64,000 bases of DNA from positions 155,505-219,504 of the forward strand of contig CALSRM010000002.1 of NCBI GenBank assembly GCA_943788755.1, written 5' to 3'. The notes below the pieces were generated by a model. That model was given only the letters and a program-made list of their open reading frames with translations, searched no databases and was not told the origin of the DNA. Below, in pieces: positions 35,374 through 44,040 of this stretch. The DNA is from an uncultured Flavobacteriales bacterium. Its GTDB lineage: Bacteria > Bacteroidota > Bacteroidia > Flavobacteriales_D > Parvicellaceae. Position 1 is the first letter of the stretch; each line of letters starts with the position of its first letter. The translations under genes were made by a program, and so were the position numbers.

Positions 35374-37104
35374 CTATTTAAGCGCGAATTTTCTTCTGCG
35401 GATATACCATTGAACGAGTCCTAATACAACTACAAGTATAACGGGAATTGTTAAGTTAAACGTCTGCCATGACCTTCTATTTATGGAAATCTCCTCCCTG
35501 TTGAGTAAACGTACTATTTTCATACGGGAACGGAGCGATATTAAATGTTCATTTCCCATCATTCTGTCCATTAAATTGGTGAAGAAAATTCCATTCCCAT
35601 ACATGGTTGCTACTTGATTATTCTGGTCTCTTACGATTGGCTCGAATTGAAGACCATATGGCAGTAGCTGTCCTTTTTCGCTCATTCCTAGCTCATTTCT
35701 AATTAAGTCACCATCACCTATAACAACCATTTTATTGGCTTTACTTTTCTCTAAATAGTTAGCAGTTGGATCATTTACATATTTGTCTATAATTCTACCT
35801 TTAAAATGTGAGGTGAATTCTCCTTCAAGTAATAGGGCTAAAGGTTTTGTTGCGTCTGGGTCTGTACGCAATGAATCAATCGGTCTATAGCCATGTTGAT
35901 TGTATCCGTAGGAAATTCTAAATCTTGCCGGTAATACTTTATAATTTTTAGAGGTTTCCAATATTACCGTCTTTTTAATATTTTGACTACCAACTGCTTC
36001 AACGGTACTTCCGTATCTTATTTTTATTGGAGCAACATTATGGGTTAATTCAGAAGTGTTTTGATTGGTGAGTTTGGGGTAAAGAAACCAATGATCAAGA
36101 ACTTTGTAATTATTCTTTCTCATTATAGGTCCGGAGTTAATATCTGCAACCAAGTTTTTGTTAACCCTAGCTCCATATTTAAAAAGCATATCGTCAATGT
36201 TTAAGTCGTATTGAAAAGTATGCACCACTTCTGAAATCGCTAAACTATCTTCGGGTACATCAAGGTTATCAATTAGCCAGAAAACTTTTCCTCCTTTCAT
36301 AACATATTGATCAATTACATATTTCTCTCTTTCATTAAAAGGTTCAGTAGGTTTGGCAATGATTAAAGCTTGAAATTTGTCCAATGATTTTATGTTTTCC
36401 TTACCTGTAGAATCAATAATCTGAACGGTGTCAACATTGTAAAACTGTTTTAATTCATATTGAATGGACCATGCTTCTTTGTTCGTAAGTTCACCATGCC
36501 CTCTTAAAAAAGCAATGTTATCCCTACTTTGGTTGGTTAATTGCCAGAAGGCTTTAACAAAATTGTATTCTAATTGGTTAACTGCAGTATGGACATGGGC
36601 AGGTGAAACAAGAAAGTTGCCGCCTGGTAAAAATTGAATAGCTTGTTGTTTCTCTCCGTAAAGAATTTTTGCTCCGGCCCATATCTCAGTAAATTCCTCA
36701 CTACCTTCTTCCTTTGATAGGATAAAGCTTGGATACAATCCTAGTTGTGCTAATTGTTGTTTTAGCTCCTTTGCTAATTCTTTGTCTTCATTCGGATTGA
36801 CGAATCTAAACTTCACTTTTTTTCCAGCATACGCTTGAAATTCTTCAATTTTCTCTTTTATAGAATTCTTTAATTTTTGAATAAATGCAGGAAACTGTCC
36901 ATCCAAGTATATTTCAATATTAATTACCTGGTCAATTTCGTTTTCTAAGAAATCAATAGTGTTGTCGGAAAGGCTATGCAGCTTATCTTCCGTAAGATCT
37001 AATCGAGCAAACTTTGCGTTTCCAATTATATTAACAACTATAATAAGAGCAATAACAATTAATACCTCTAGAACATGTCTGAATTTAGGAGATTTTCTCT
37101 TCAT
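35374..37104 (-). CDS. gldG: Gliding-motility ABC-transporter auxiliary protein GldG
   Basis: A 576-residue protein. It has an N-terminal membrane helix (~10-26), the segment ANF-like 'ARLDLTEDKLHSLSDNT' near 31-47 that is typical of GldG, a large ABC-type uncharacterised periplasmic domain (INIEIYLDGQFP, NIAFLRGHGELTNKEAW, KGGKVFWLIDNLD), and a C-terminal helix (~545-565) ending in a basic tail. GldG works with the GldF permease and GldA ATPase, and is needed for gliding in Flavobacterium. gldF is 4 nt upstream; gldA is not in this window. Confidence 0.93.
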   Translation of the reverse strand: MKRKSPKFRHVLEVLIVIALIIVVNIIGNAKFARLDLTEDKLHSLSDNTIDFLENEIDQVINIEIYLDGQFPAFIQKLKNSIKEKIEEFQAYAGKKVKFRFVNPNEDKELAKELKQQLAQLGLYPSFILSKEEGSEEFTEIWAGAKILYGEKQQAIQFLPGGNFLVSPAHVHTAVNQLEYNFVKAFWQLTNQSRDNIAFLRGHGELTNKEAWSIQYELKQFYNVDTVQIIDSTGKENIKSLDKFQALIIAKPTEPFNEREKYVIDQYVMKGGKVFWLIDNLDVPEDSLAISEVVHTFQYDLNIDDMLFKYGARVNKNLVADINSGPIMRKNNYKVLDHWFLYPKLTNQNTSELTHNVAPIKIRYGSTVEAVGSQNIKKTVILETSKNYKVLPARFRISYGYNQHGYRPIDSLRTDPDATKPLALLLEGEFTSHFKGRIIDKYVNDPTANYLEKSKANKMVVIGDGDLIRNELGMSEKGQLLPYGLQFEPIVRDQNNQVATMYGNGIFFTNLMDRMMGNEHLISLRSRMKIVRLLNREEISINRRSWQTFNLTIPVILVVVLGLVQWYIRRRKFALK

Positions 37105-37108
37105 AGTA

Positions 37109-37837
37109 TTACCACTTTCTAGTTTGCAATGCTAATTTGGTTAATAATAAAAACAATGAAATAGCACTGACGTAATAAATGATATCTCGGCTATCAATAA
37201 CACCTCTTTGCACACTTACATAATGCTCATGTATGCCCAAATTCATAAAGATTAAATCGAAAGGGGTTGAAAAAATTGCGGCTAAAAATTGGAAGCCAAT
37301 ATAAATAGTAAAGCATAAAAGCAAGGCAATCATAAATGCAATAACTTGGTTGCTTGTGATGGAAGAAGCAAATATTCCGATAGCCACAAATACAGCACCC
37401 AATAAAAATAGGCCAATATAAGCACCCCAGGTACTTGCATGGTCAATGTTGCCAACAGTATCTCCAAGTTCTACAACTGAATAATAAAAGATTAATGTAG
37501 GCAATAGGCTAAGCAGTACAAGCGCCACTCCGGCAAAATACTTAGCTAGAATAATTTGAACGTCACTTAATGGTTTCGTCATTAAAATCTCAATGGTTCC
37601 TGTTCTTTTTTCTTCAGCAAATGAGCGCATTGTAATTGCAGGAATCAAAAATAAAAAGATATTAGGCGCATTAATAAAAAGGGATTGTAGAGAAGCTTCA
37701 CCAAAGTCTAAAACATTACTAGGTCCACTAAAAACCCACATGAATATTCCAGTTGCGATAAGGAACACTGCCATGGTAATATACCCAATTAATGAATTTA
37801 AAAAGCTTCGTATTTCTTTTAAAAATAATGCGTACAT
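37109..37837 (-). CDS. gldF: Gliding-motility ABC-transporter permease GldF
   Basis: A 242-residue ABC-2-type permease with six hydrophobic segments. It shows the family motif FLIPAITMRSFAEEKRTGTIEILMTKPLSDVQIILAKY near 60-97 and a final short 'LAL.T.KW' tail. It is the first gene of gldF-gldG-DUF4340. With GldG and the ATPase GldA (not present here) it forms a transporter required for gliding in Flavobacterium johnsoniae. The intergenic region 37838-37944 is AT-rich with no clear promoter motif. Confidence 0.93.
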   Translation of the reverse strand: MYALFLKEIRSFLNSLIGYITMAVFLIATGIFMWVFSGPSNVLDFGEASLQSLFINAPNIFLFLIPAITMRSFAEEKRTGTIEILMTKPLSDVQIILAKYFAGVALVLLSLLPTLIFYYSVVELGDTVGNIDHASTWGAYIGLFLLGAVFVAIGIFASSITSNQVIAFMIALLLCFTIYIGFQFLAAIFSTPFDLIFMNLGIHEHYVSVQRGVIDSRDIIYYVSAISLFLLLTKLALQTRKW

Positions 37838-37944
37838 AAAACCTATAAGAAGTTAGGTTACAAAACTACTTAAAATACCGATGAGAAGCGTTGCCTTATT
37901 CTAAGTTATAAAGCACAATTTGTTAATTTATGGTAAATAATAAA

Positions 37945-38604
37945 TTAGTCTTTCTTTAAGCCCATTAATATTGAGAATGCTTTATCAATATCATCATCAC
38001 TAACAACTAATGTAAATTCATTTGTGGTAGATATTATTTCGACAATATTAATTCCAGCCCAAGCTAACTTTTTGAAGATGTAATAATACAATCCAGATAC
38101 TTCAGTATTCTTCATCGGAAGTTTAACAGTAATAGAAGACAAGTCACTTTTTGAAGTAATTAAATGCTCTTCTTTAAACTCTTCTTCTATTGGCTCTTTT
38201 AAAGAGTTGCTTATTATAATGGTCGTTTCATAAATTCCTTGCGAAATTGTATGAAAGTGTTTTTTGTTTTTGCTAGCCTCGTCCAATAATGACTTCTGAC
38301 TTCCAATTAGTGTGTTTGAATTTTCATACGTATAAGCTCTCAAGCTAGAGCGGACGATTATATCCCCAATGTTATTTACAAAATCTTTAATGCCAATATT
38401 TATTTTGTAATAGTAACTCGGTTCTAAACGATTAATAGCCATTACAATAGCGCCTTCTTTAATTGGTTCGCCCATTGCGTCTTCAACTTCCTGCCGAATT
38501 TTCCGGGCAAGGGATGATACATTTATTAGTTTCTCTGTTAGTGCTTCCTCAAGAAATGGAGAAGTAACAATTATTTTTTTAACGATTTTAGATATAGACC
38601 TCAT
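37945..38604 (-). CDS. ACT-domain-like protein of unknown function
   Basis: A 219-residue soluble protein. The N-terminal ~60 residues are helical (VTSPFLEEALTEKLINVSSLARKIRQEVED) and could form a winged helix, though that is weak. Residues ~145-219 carry an ACT-like alpha/beta pattern: SSITVKLPMKNTEVSGLYYYIFKKLAWAGINIVEIISTTNEFTLVV is the strand-helix-strand core, with the 'G..I.EI.ST..E.T.VV' signature of ACT domains in aspartate kinases. ACT domains bind amino acids. It is divergent from lysA with a short gap, so it could be a lysine-responsive regulator, but that is inference. Confidence 0.55.
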   Translation of the reverse strand: MRSISKIVKKIIVTSPFLEEALTEKLINVSSLARKIRQEVEDAMGEPIKEGAIVMAINRLEPSYYYKINIGIKDFVNNIGDIIVRSSLRAYTYENSNTLIGSQKSLLDEASKNKKHFHTISQGIYETTIIISNSLKEPIEEEFKEEHLITSKSDLSSITVKLPMKNTEVSGLYYYIFKKLAWAGINIVEIISTTNEFTLVVSDDDIDKAFSILMGLKKD

Positions 38605-38676
38605 GTTTAAAATTTAACAAAATGTTTAAAATACGCACAAACATATATATTTTAAAACAATAAACGAATAAAAAAA

Positions 38677-38684
38677 TACATTTG
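38677..38684 (+). promoter_or_regulatory. Candidate -7 box (TACATTTG) for lysA
   Basis: TACATTTG matches the Bacteroidota -7 consensus and is 27 nt before the ATG at 38711. The upstream sequence lacks a clear TTTG at the correct distance. The gap is shared with the divergent ACT-domain gene, so both promoters are probably crowded into about 105 bp. Confidence 0.4.
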
Positions 38685-38710
38685 CGGTCTAATTGTTTAA
38701 AATAAATAAA

Positions 38711-39874
38711 ATGAACGTTAAAGACTTAATGCAATCTGCTGAAGAGCATACTACTCCTTTTTATTATTATGATATGGAATTATTAGATAATACTTTAAAT
38801 AAGTTAAAGTATGCTGCAGATAAATATAAGTACAATGTTCACTATGCTTTAAAGGCAAATACGAACGGTAGAGTATTGGATTTAATATCTAGTTATGGAT
38901 TTGGTGCTGATTGTGTAAGCGGGAATGAAATTGATAAAGCTGTTGCGCACGGATTTTGTCCTGATGAAATTGCTTTTGCGGGAGTAGGGAAAACAGATAG
39001 GGAGATAGAAATCGGTTTGGACAATGCTATTTTTTGTTTCAATTGTGAATCTATACAAGAAATAGAGGTGATAAACGAGATAGCAACAAGAGAAGGAAAG
39101 GTCGCTAATATTGCTTTGAGGATAAACCCTAACGTTGATGCAAATACACATAAATATATTACAACGGGAACAACCGAAAATAAATTTGGAATACTCGTAG
39201 CTGAAATAGCTGCTGTTGTCAAATTAATTGAATCATGCAAGAATGTGAACTTAATTGGGTTACACTTTCATATAGGGAGTCAGGTTACGGATTTAGGTGC
39301 TTATAGGAATTTATGTTTATGTGTAAACGAAATTCAAAAGTGGTTTGACAAGCAAAACATTGGGCTTAGACATATTAATGTTGGTGGAGGTTTAGGCATT
39401 GATTATGATAATCCCGATGTCAATCCGGTTGCTGACTTCGAAAGTTTTTTCTCAATTTTTAATACGTATTTAAAGTTAAGAAACGGTCAGGAATTACATT
39501 TCGAATTAGGTAGATCCATTGTTGGTGTTATTGGTAATCTTATTTCTAAAGTACTATACATTAAAGAAGGAGCAAGTAAAAGTTTTGCAATACTGGACGC
39601 AGGTATGACAGAGCTAATAAGACCGGCATTGTACAATTCTAAGCATAAAATTGAAAATGTATCAAAACACGCAAATTCGTCTAACTCTTTTTATGATGTT
39701 GTTGGTCCTATTTGCGAATCTTCTGATTGTTTTGGTGCCGAAATTAATTTACCTGCTACTTCTAGAGGAGATATTATTGCAATTAGATGCGCAGGGGCGT
39801 ATGGGGAGGTAATGGCAAGTAATTACAATTTAAGAGAGAAGCCACTAGCTGTTTATTCGCGGAACAGTAACTGA
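38711..39874 (+). CDS. lysA: Diaminopimelate decarboxylase
   Basis: A 387-residue fold-type III PLP enzyme. The PLP lysine is Lys48 in HYALKANTN, followed by GFGADCVSGNEIDKA. Later motifs are GLHFHIGSQ near 181-189, NVGGGLGIDY near 219-228, ELGRSIVG near 265-272, and the Cys-containing GPICESSDCFGAE near the C-terminus, which supplies a residue to the other subunit's active site. It converts meso-diaminopimelate to lysine. I use the ATG at 38711; the TTG 18 nt earlier has no support. The divergent ACT-domain gene suggests amino-acid-dependent control. Confidence 0.92.
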   Translation: MNVKDLMQSAEEHTTPFYYYDMELLDNTLNKLKYAADKYKYNVHYALKANTNGRVLDLISSYGFGADCVSGNEIDKAVAHGFCPDEIAFAGVGKTDREIEIGLDNAIFCFNCESIQEIEVINEIATREGKVANIALRINPNVDANTHKYITTGTTENKFGILVAEIAAVVKLIESCKNVNLIGLHFHIGSQVTDLGAYRNLCLCVNEIQKWFDKQNIGLRHINVGGGLGIDYDNPDVNPVADFESFFSIFNTYLKLRNGQELHFELGRSIVGVIGNLISKVLYIKEGASKSFAILDAGMTELIRPALYNSKHKIENVSKHANSSNSFYDVVGPICESSDCFGAEINLPATSRGDIIAIRCAGAYGEVMASNYNLREKPLAVYSRNSN

Positions 39875-39892
39875 TTTTATTGTATCTTTTAC

Positions 39893-39924
39893 TTTTGTTA
39901 ATTCTATCTGATTTATTAGTTTTG
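39893..39924 (+). promoter_or_regulatory. Consensus Bacteroidota promoter for ornithine aminotransferase
   Basis: TTTTG at 39893-39897 is followed by exactly 19 nt and then TAGTTTTG at 39917-39924, a full match to TTTG-N19-TAnnTTTG. Transcription would begin about 39931, giving a leader of ~53 nt before the ATG at 39984. It is the best-formed promoter I found in the window. Confidence 0.75.
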
Positions 39925-39983
39925 CGACAAGGATGATTACTCTCCGTAATGAGTAAGAAATTACTTATTTAATATTTAAATTT

Positions 39984-41267
39984 ATGGAAACTATGGTTAG
40001 TTCAGCATTGTCGTCGCAGGAGTCGATGGAATTAGAAAACAAGTACGGAGCGCATAATTATCATCCTTTGCCGGTTGTATTGGCAAAAGGAGAAGGTGTT
40101 TATTTATGGGATTGTGAAGGAAAAAAATATTTTGATTTCTTATCTGCTTATTCGGCAGTAAATCAAGGTCACTGTCATCCAAAAATTGTTAATGCATTGA
40201 CGGAACAAGCTTCAACCCTAACACTTACTTCAAGGGCTTTTTTCAATGATACTTTGGGTCCATATGAAAAGTTTATCACTGAGTTTTTCGGTTTTGATAA
40301 AGTACTGCCAATGAACACCGGTGCTGAAGCGGTTGAAACTGCTATTAAATTATGCAGAAAATGGGCGTATGAAGTAAAAGGAATTGCTGAGAATGAAGGA
40401 AAAATAATTGTTTGTGAAAATAACTTTCACGGAAGAACGACTACCATTGTTTCTTTCTCAAACGATGAAGTTGCACGGAAGAATTTTGGCCCATTTACGC
40501 CAGGATTCATAAAGATACCATATAACGATATAGATGCATTAGAGTCTGCCTTAAAAGAAGAGAATATTGCAGGATTTTTAGTAGAACCTATTCAAGGTGA
40601 GGCGGGAGTTTTTGTGCCAGACGAAGACTATCTTTCAAAAGCTCAGCAACTTTGTAATGATCAAAATGTTTTATTTGTTGCGGATGAAGTTCAAACAGGT
40701 ATTGCCAGAACCGGAAGTCTTCTAGCGGTTTGCGGGAATTGCAATTGCCAAAATGCTTGTGAGAAACAAGAGACTTATAGTACGCCTGATATTCTTATTT
40801 TAGGAAAAGCTGTGTCTGGTGGTGTATATCCAGTTTCTGCAGTTTTGGCGAATGATGATATAATGAATGTTATTAAACCGGGTCAGCATGGTTCTACATT
40901 TGGAGGTAATCCGCTAGCTGCGAAAGTTGCTGTAGCTGCTTTAGAGGTTGTAAATGATGAAAATCTCTCTCAGAATGCAAGGATTTTAGGTAATGTGTTT
41001 AGAGCTGAAATGAATAGAATTATAGCTGGAACTGACTTGGTGAATGCTGTCCGTGGAAAAGGTTTGTTAAATGCAATTTTGATTAACGATACAGAAGATA
41101 GCTCCACGGCTTGGGATATTTGTATGGCATTAAAAGAAAATGGCTTACTAGCGAAACCAACACATGGTAATATAATTCGTTTTGCTCCACCGTTAGTAAT
41201 GACTAAAGAGCAATTAATGGATTGTGTCGCAATAATTGAAAAGACTTTGATGGAGTTTACTAAATAA
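39984..41267 (+). CDS. rocD: Ornithine--oxo-acid aminotransferase
   Basis: A 427-residue class III aminotransferase. It has [18 protein letters not shown] at ~20-37, [15 protein letters not shown] near 53-67, [13 protein letters not shown] near 110-122, [11 protein letters not shown] near 237-247, and the PLP lysine in [15 protein letters not shown] near 275. A cysteine-rich insert ([10 protein letters not shown] near 252-261) follows the DEVQTG motif, as in other Bacteroidota ornithine aminotransferases. It converts ornithine and 2-oxoglutarate to glutamate semialdehyde and glutamate. A consensus promoter lies upstream and hairpins follow, so it is a single-gene unit. Confidence 0.92.
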   Translation: METMVSSALSSQESMELENKYGAHNYHPLPVVLAKGEGVYLWDCEGKKYFDFLSAYSAVNQGHCHPKIVNALTEQASTLTLTSRAFFNDTLGPYEKFITEFFGFDKVLPMNTGAEAVETAIKLCRKWAYEVKGIAENEGKIIVCENNFHGRTTTIVSFSNDEVARKNFGPFTPGFIKIPYNDIDALESALKEENIAGFLVEPIQGEAGVFVPDEDYLSKAQQLCNDQNVLFVADEVQTGIARTGSLLAVCGNCNCQNACEKQETYSTPDILILGKAVSGGVYPVSAVLANDDIMNVIKPGQHGSTFGGNPLAAKVAVAALEVVNDENLSQNARILGNVFRAEMNRIIAGTDLVNAVRGKGLLNAILINDTEDSSTAWDICMALKENGLLAKPTHGNIIRFAPPLVMTKEQLMDCVAIIEKTLMEFTK

Positions 41268-41284
41268 CCCTGATGGATATCTCG

Positions 41285-41306
41285 ATCTCAATAAAGCAAT
41301 TGAGAT
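41285..41306 (+). other. Hairpin after ornithine aminotransferase
   Basis: ATCTCAAT and ATTGAGAT form a perfect 8-bp stem with a 6-nt loop, 17 nt after the stop codon. It has no T-run of its own and may act with the next hairpin. Confidence 0.5.
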
Positions 41307-41331
41307 GGGTATTGTCTAGTATAAATATGAA

Positions 41332-41361
41332 AAAAGGCTTTCGTAACTGAAAGGCTTTTTT
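41332..41361 (+). terminator. Terminator-like hairpin after ornithine aminotransferase
   Basis: AAAGGCTTTC and GAAAGGCTTT can pair over 10 bp with a single G-G mismatch and a 6-nt loop, followed by an eight-T run. This is a plausible rho-independent terminator for the aminotransferase transcript. Confidence 0.6.
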
Positions 41362-41432
41362 TTGCTTTCCAATCTATGGAAGTAGAACTGTTATCATCGA
41401 TGTTTAAAACACCATTATAAAGGAAGTGCTAA

Positions 41433-42050
41433 TTATTCATCTGACATTAAATGCTCTTTTAAACCTGAAACCGCAAATTTATCTTGAGCATCTTCCTCTT
41501 CTAATTGGGTAACAATAGTATATTTCTTAATCAATTCAATAATCTTTTTTTCGCCAATCTCGTTATTCAAAAAGACTGTTGCAGCAGAATTCATAGTGTC
41601 TTCATCTATCCCTTCTAAGTTTGAAGCCTCAAGAATAATCTCAAGTTGTTCATCGTCGTTATAAAAGAGAATGTAATTCCAATTCGAAGCATCAATATCA
41701 ATAACTTCCATTTCCTGATCATACAGGTTAAAAGTTCTGTCCCAGTCCAATGCAGGTTTGCTCGCATAGTACTTCCAATCTAGAAACAAAGGAGCTTCTT
41801 TCATAATTCTTTCACAAATAGGAAGTAACTCTTCAACGCCATTTGGAGAAACCATAAAAAACCATTCATCGTTGGCATCCATTCCAATATCCCAAGTTAT
41901 GGTCGCAATATTGAGAATGTGATTGTTTAAGTTTTCGATAATATATTCCCTGTCAGGTGCATTTGAATCCTCAATGCATTTTTTTATAAGTGGGTCATTT
42001 TGTACAAACCATTGCCAAAATGTCTCTATTTTTTCCTCTTCTAAATTCAT
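41433..42050 (-). CDS. Cytoplasmic protein of unknown function
   Basis: A 205-residue soluble acidic protein without signal peptide or membrane span. Recognisable pieces are EKIETFWQWFVQNDPLI at the start, TWDIGMDANDEWFFMVSPNGVEELLP near 55-80 and DWKYYASKPALDW near 94-106. I recognise the general look of these short 'FW.WF' proteins from other Bacteroidota but no domain with a known function. It is divergent from the small EF-Tu-domain-like gene, with starts 42 nt apart. Confidence 0.65.
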   Translation of the reverse strand: MNLEEEKIETFWQWFVQNDPLIKKCIEDSNAPDREYIIENLNNHILNIATITWDIGMDANDEWFFMVSPNGVEELLPICERIMKEAPLFLDWKYYASKPALDWDRTFNLYDQEMEVIDIDASNWNYILFYNDDEQLEIILEASNLEGIDEDTMNSAATVFLNNEIGEKKIIELIKKYTIVTQLEEEDAQDKFAVSGLKEHLMSDE

Positions 42051-42078
42051 TGGCTCAAGGTAGGGAAAAGTCTTTTAT

Positions 42079-42086
42079 TATATTTG
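42079..42086 (+). promoter_or_regulatory. -7-like box TATATTTG immediately before a start codon
   Basis: TATATTTG fits the TAnnTTTG consensus, yet the ATG at 42093 is only 6 nt downstream, so transcription would begin at or next to the start codon. No TTTG is visible 19 nt upstream. If used, the mRNA would be leaderless. Confidence 0.35.
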
Positions 42087-42092
42087 CAAAGT

Positions 42093-42455
42093 ATGAGTGA
42101 TATTAAGTTTAAAACAGCAGATAATATATACAGTGCAGATACAGATTTTATCGGAAAACTGTATTTCCTTACTACGGAAGAGGGTGGGAGAAGTGAAATA
42201 ACGGATGAAATATATCGGCCACTTTTTAAATTGAAAGATGGTTTGGATTTAACTTCTGCAGATCAAAAATTCATTGGGAAAGATAGGGTTAACCCAGGAG
42301 ATACAATCCAATCTGAAATGCGAATTATATGGAAAGATTCCTATGTTGGAGGTCTTTCTGAAGGTGCTGAATTTGTTTTAAGAGAAGGTTCTCAAGTTGT
42401 TGCAACCGGAGAGATACTAAAGATTTTAAATGAAAAACTAAGAATAAAAGAGTAA
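42093..42455 (+). CDS. Free-standing EF-Tu domain III-like protein
   Basis: A 120-residue protein that looks like the third (beta-barrel) domain of EF-Tu alone. It contains ADTDFIGKLYFLTTEEGGRS near 13-32, a Y.PLFK segment, DRVNPGDTIQSEMRI near 64-78 and F.LREGSQVVATGEILKI near 96-112. All G-domain motifs are absent. The role is unknown; elongation-factor-like barrels can bind tRNA or proteins. I prefer the ATG at 42093 over an upstream TTG at 42084 because the TTG falls inside a -7-like box. Confidence 0.65.
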   Translation: MSDIKFKTADNIYSADTDFIGKLYFLTTEEGGRSEITDEIYRPLFKLKDGLDLTSADQKFIGKDRVNPGDTIQSEMRIIWKDSYVGGLSEGAEFVLREGSQVVATGEILKILNEKLRIKE

Positions 42456-42536
42456 TCTTTTCCTTCTTTATAATTAGGTGGCTGCTACCATATTTTTATT
42501 TTTTTGTCGAGTTTTCGTTTTTAAAATGACAATGAT

Positions 42537-43133
42537 TTATCGTGTGTACTCTACTGAAATTAAAATTTCATTTCTTCTACCCACAAGCTGCATAGGCGAA
42601 TCATACCCGAGATAAGTAAATTCCATCTCATGTTTAATGCCCTTCTTTGTAAGCAGGTTTGAAAGTTCTTTGTGTTTACTTTTTAGTTTTTCTGAACTTG
42701 CCCATCCATCAAAAGATAAAACAGCTACAATTTGTTTGGGTCTTATCCCTAAAGTTACATCTGAATTATTGGGCTCAGGCACATTTGAGGGAGTAATTTC
42801 TTCCGGCATAATGAATGACATTTCTACAGATTCATTCATGTCCATAATTACTGGAGAGGTCATTGATATTTGCTGTTGTTTGTCGTTGCCTCCAAAAATA
42901 AATCCTGCAATTCGTCGAAATCCCTTGCTAGAATTGTTTTCATAACTGCTTCCGGTCAGTATTGTTTTTGCTACATACATCTCAGGATATTCTCTAATCT
43001 CGAACTCACTATACTTTTTAAGTATAGTGTAATTTTTATTGACAATATTTTTGGAATAATTTTTTACAACTAATTGTGAAATAGCAAATAAGCAAGAGAG
43101 TAGAATAATTAAAATTAGTAGAATGTTTTTCAT
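42537..43133 (-). CDS. SOUL heme-binding family protein
   Basis: A 198-residue protein with an N-terminal membrane/signal segment (1-20) and a SOUL domain: KYSEFEIREYPEMYVAKT near 42-59, FRRIAGFIFGGND near 73-85, ISMTSPVIMD near 90-99, the conserved SFIMPEEI near 107-114 and LSFDGWAS near 140. SOUL proteins bind heme or related tetrapyrroles in some cases. It is the last gene of a four-gene minus-strand run, 6 nt after the B12-binding MerR regulator. SOUL genes beside photoreceptors of this type suggest membership of a light or oxidative-stress response. Confidence 0.86.
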   Translation of the reverse strand: MKNILLILIILLSCLFAISQLVVKNYSKNIVNKNYTILKKYSEFEIREYPEMYVAKTILTGSSYENNSSKGFRRIAGFIFGGNDKQQQISMTSPVIMDMNESVEMSFIMPEEITPSNVPEPNNSDVTLGIRPKQIVAVLSFDGWASSEKLKSKHKELSNLLTKKGIKHEMEFTYLGYDSPMQLVGRRNEILISVEYTR

Positions 43134-43139
43134 GACGAT

Positions 43140-44021
43140 TTATTTTGAAAATATATTATCAAAATCACTTAGACAGTGGATAGTTGAAACTGATTTTGGA
43201 ATTTGGTCGTAATAAGAAATTGTATTGCATCCACTCAAGCATAATTTCTCAGGAGGAACGGCGCTCAGAATTTTATGTAAAGAATAAGAAAATTGTTTTG
43301 GAGTAGTACTTTGTATCATGGATGTAATTACCATGTCTGGTTCAATCTTATAATAAGATTTTTCAATGTCGGCAAAAGGTACTCTTTGTCCGAGGTAAAA
43401 ACACTCCCAACCTTTGTCGCGAAGCAAGTATTGGTAAAAGAGAAGAGGAAGCTCATGTTCTTCACGTTCGGGTAAACACAACATTACTTTTTTACCATTT
43501 CGAGGTTTGGTTAGACCATTTGATATAGTAATAATAAACTCTCTTAAAGCATTTGAAAATATGTGCTCTTGAGCAATATTTACAGTTCCTAACTGCCATA
43601 GTTCTCCAATTCTTTTTAATACTGGCGTAATTACTTCCACATACAAAATGGTAATGCCTCTTTTATCAAATACATCATTCAATATCAGCTGCATTTTACC
43701 AGTGTTCATTTTCAAAATCGCCTCCATCAGATTTTTAATCTCGATAGGTGTGTCTTTTTGGTTTAATGCAATTAATTCAGAAGCTTTATGGATGATTTCC
43801 GTTTCTGATAAATTCGCGATTTTAGATATTTTGTAACCATTTCCATAGAGCAAGTTAATATTCAATATTTTTTTTAGATCTTCTTCAGAATACTGTCTGA
43901 TATTGGTAGCGGTTCTTAACGGATTCAAAAGGTTATGACGTACTTCCCAAATTCTTATGGTATGCGCTTTTATTCCCGTAAGGTTCTCAAGATCTTTTAT
44001 TAAATAGGTGTTTTTCTGCAC
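43140..44021 (-). CDS. MerR-family regulator with cobalamin-binding photosensor domain (CarH/LitR-like)
   Basis: A 293-residue regulator. MerR DNA-binding domain ~5-75 (LIKDLENLTGIKAHTIRIWEVRHNLL, RQYSEEDLKKI). A helical-bundle B12-binding domain follows with W142 and E152-H153, that is the W-x9-EH signature of CarH/LitR light sensors. A Rossmann B12 domain covers ~175-290, where His189 in LPEREEHELP is the candidate lower axial cobalt ligand. Proteins of this type bind adenosylcobalamin in the dark, repress their operon, and let go on illumination. Placement inside the operon it presumably controls supports autoregulation. Gene neighbours are glutathione peroxidase (19 nt) and SOUL (6 nt). 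Confidence 0.88.
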   Translation of the reverse strand: MQKNTYLIKDLENLTGIKAHTIRIWEVRHNLLNPLRTATNIRQYSEEDLKKILNINLLYGNGYKISKIANLSETEIIHKASELIALNQKDTPIEIKNLMEAILKMNTGKMQLILNDVFDKRGITILYVEVITPVLKRIGELWQLGTVNIAQEHIFSNALREFIITISNGLTKPRNGKKVMLCLPEREEHELPLLFYQYLLRDKGWECFYLGQRVPFADIEKSYYKIEPDMVITSMIQSTTPKQFSYSLHKILSAVPPEKLCLSGCNTISYYDQIPKSVSTIHCLSDFDNIFSK

Positions 44022-44040
44022 TTGTTATCGGTATATAGGT

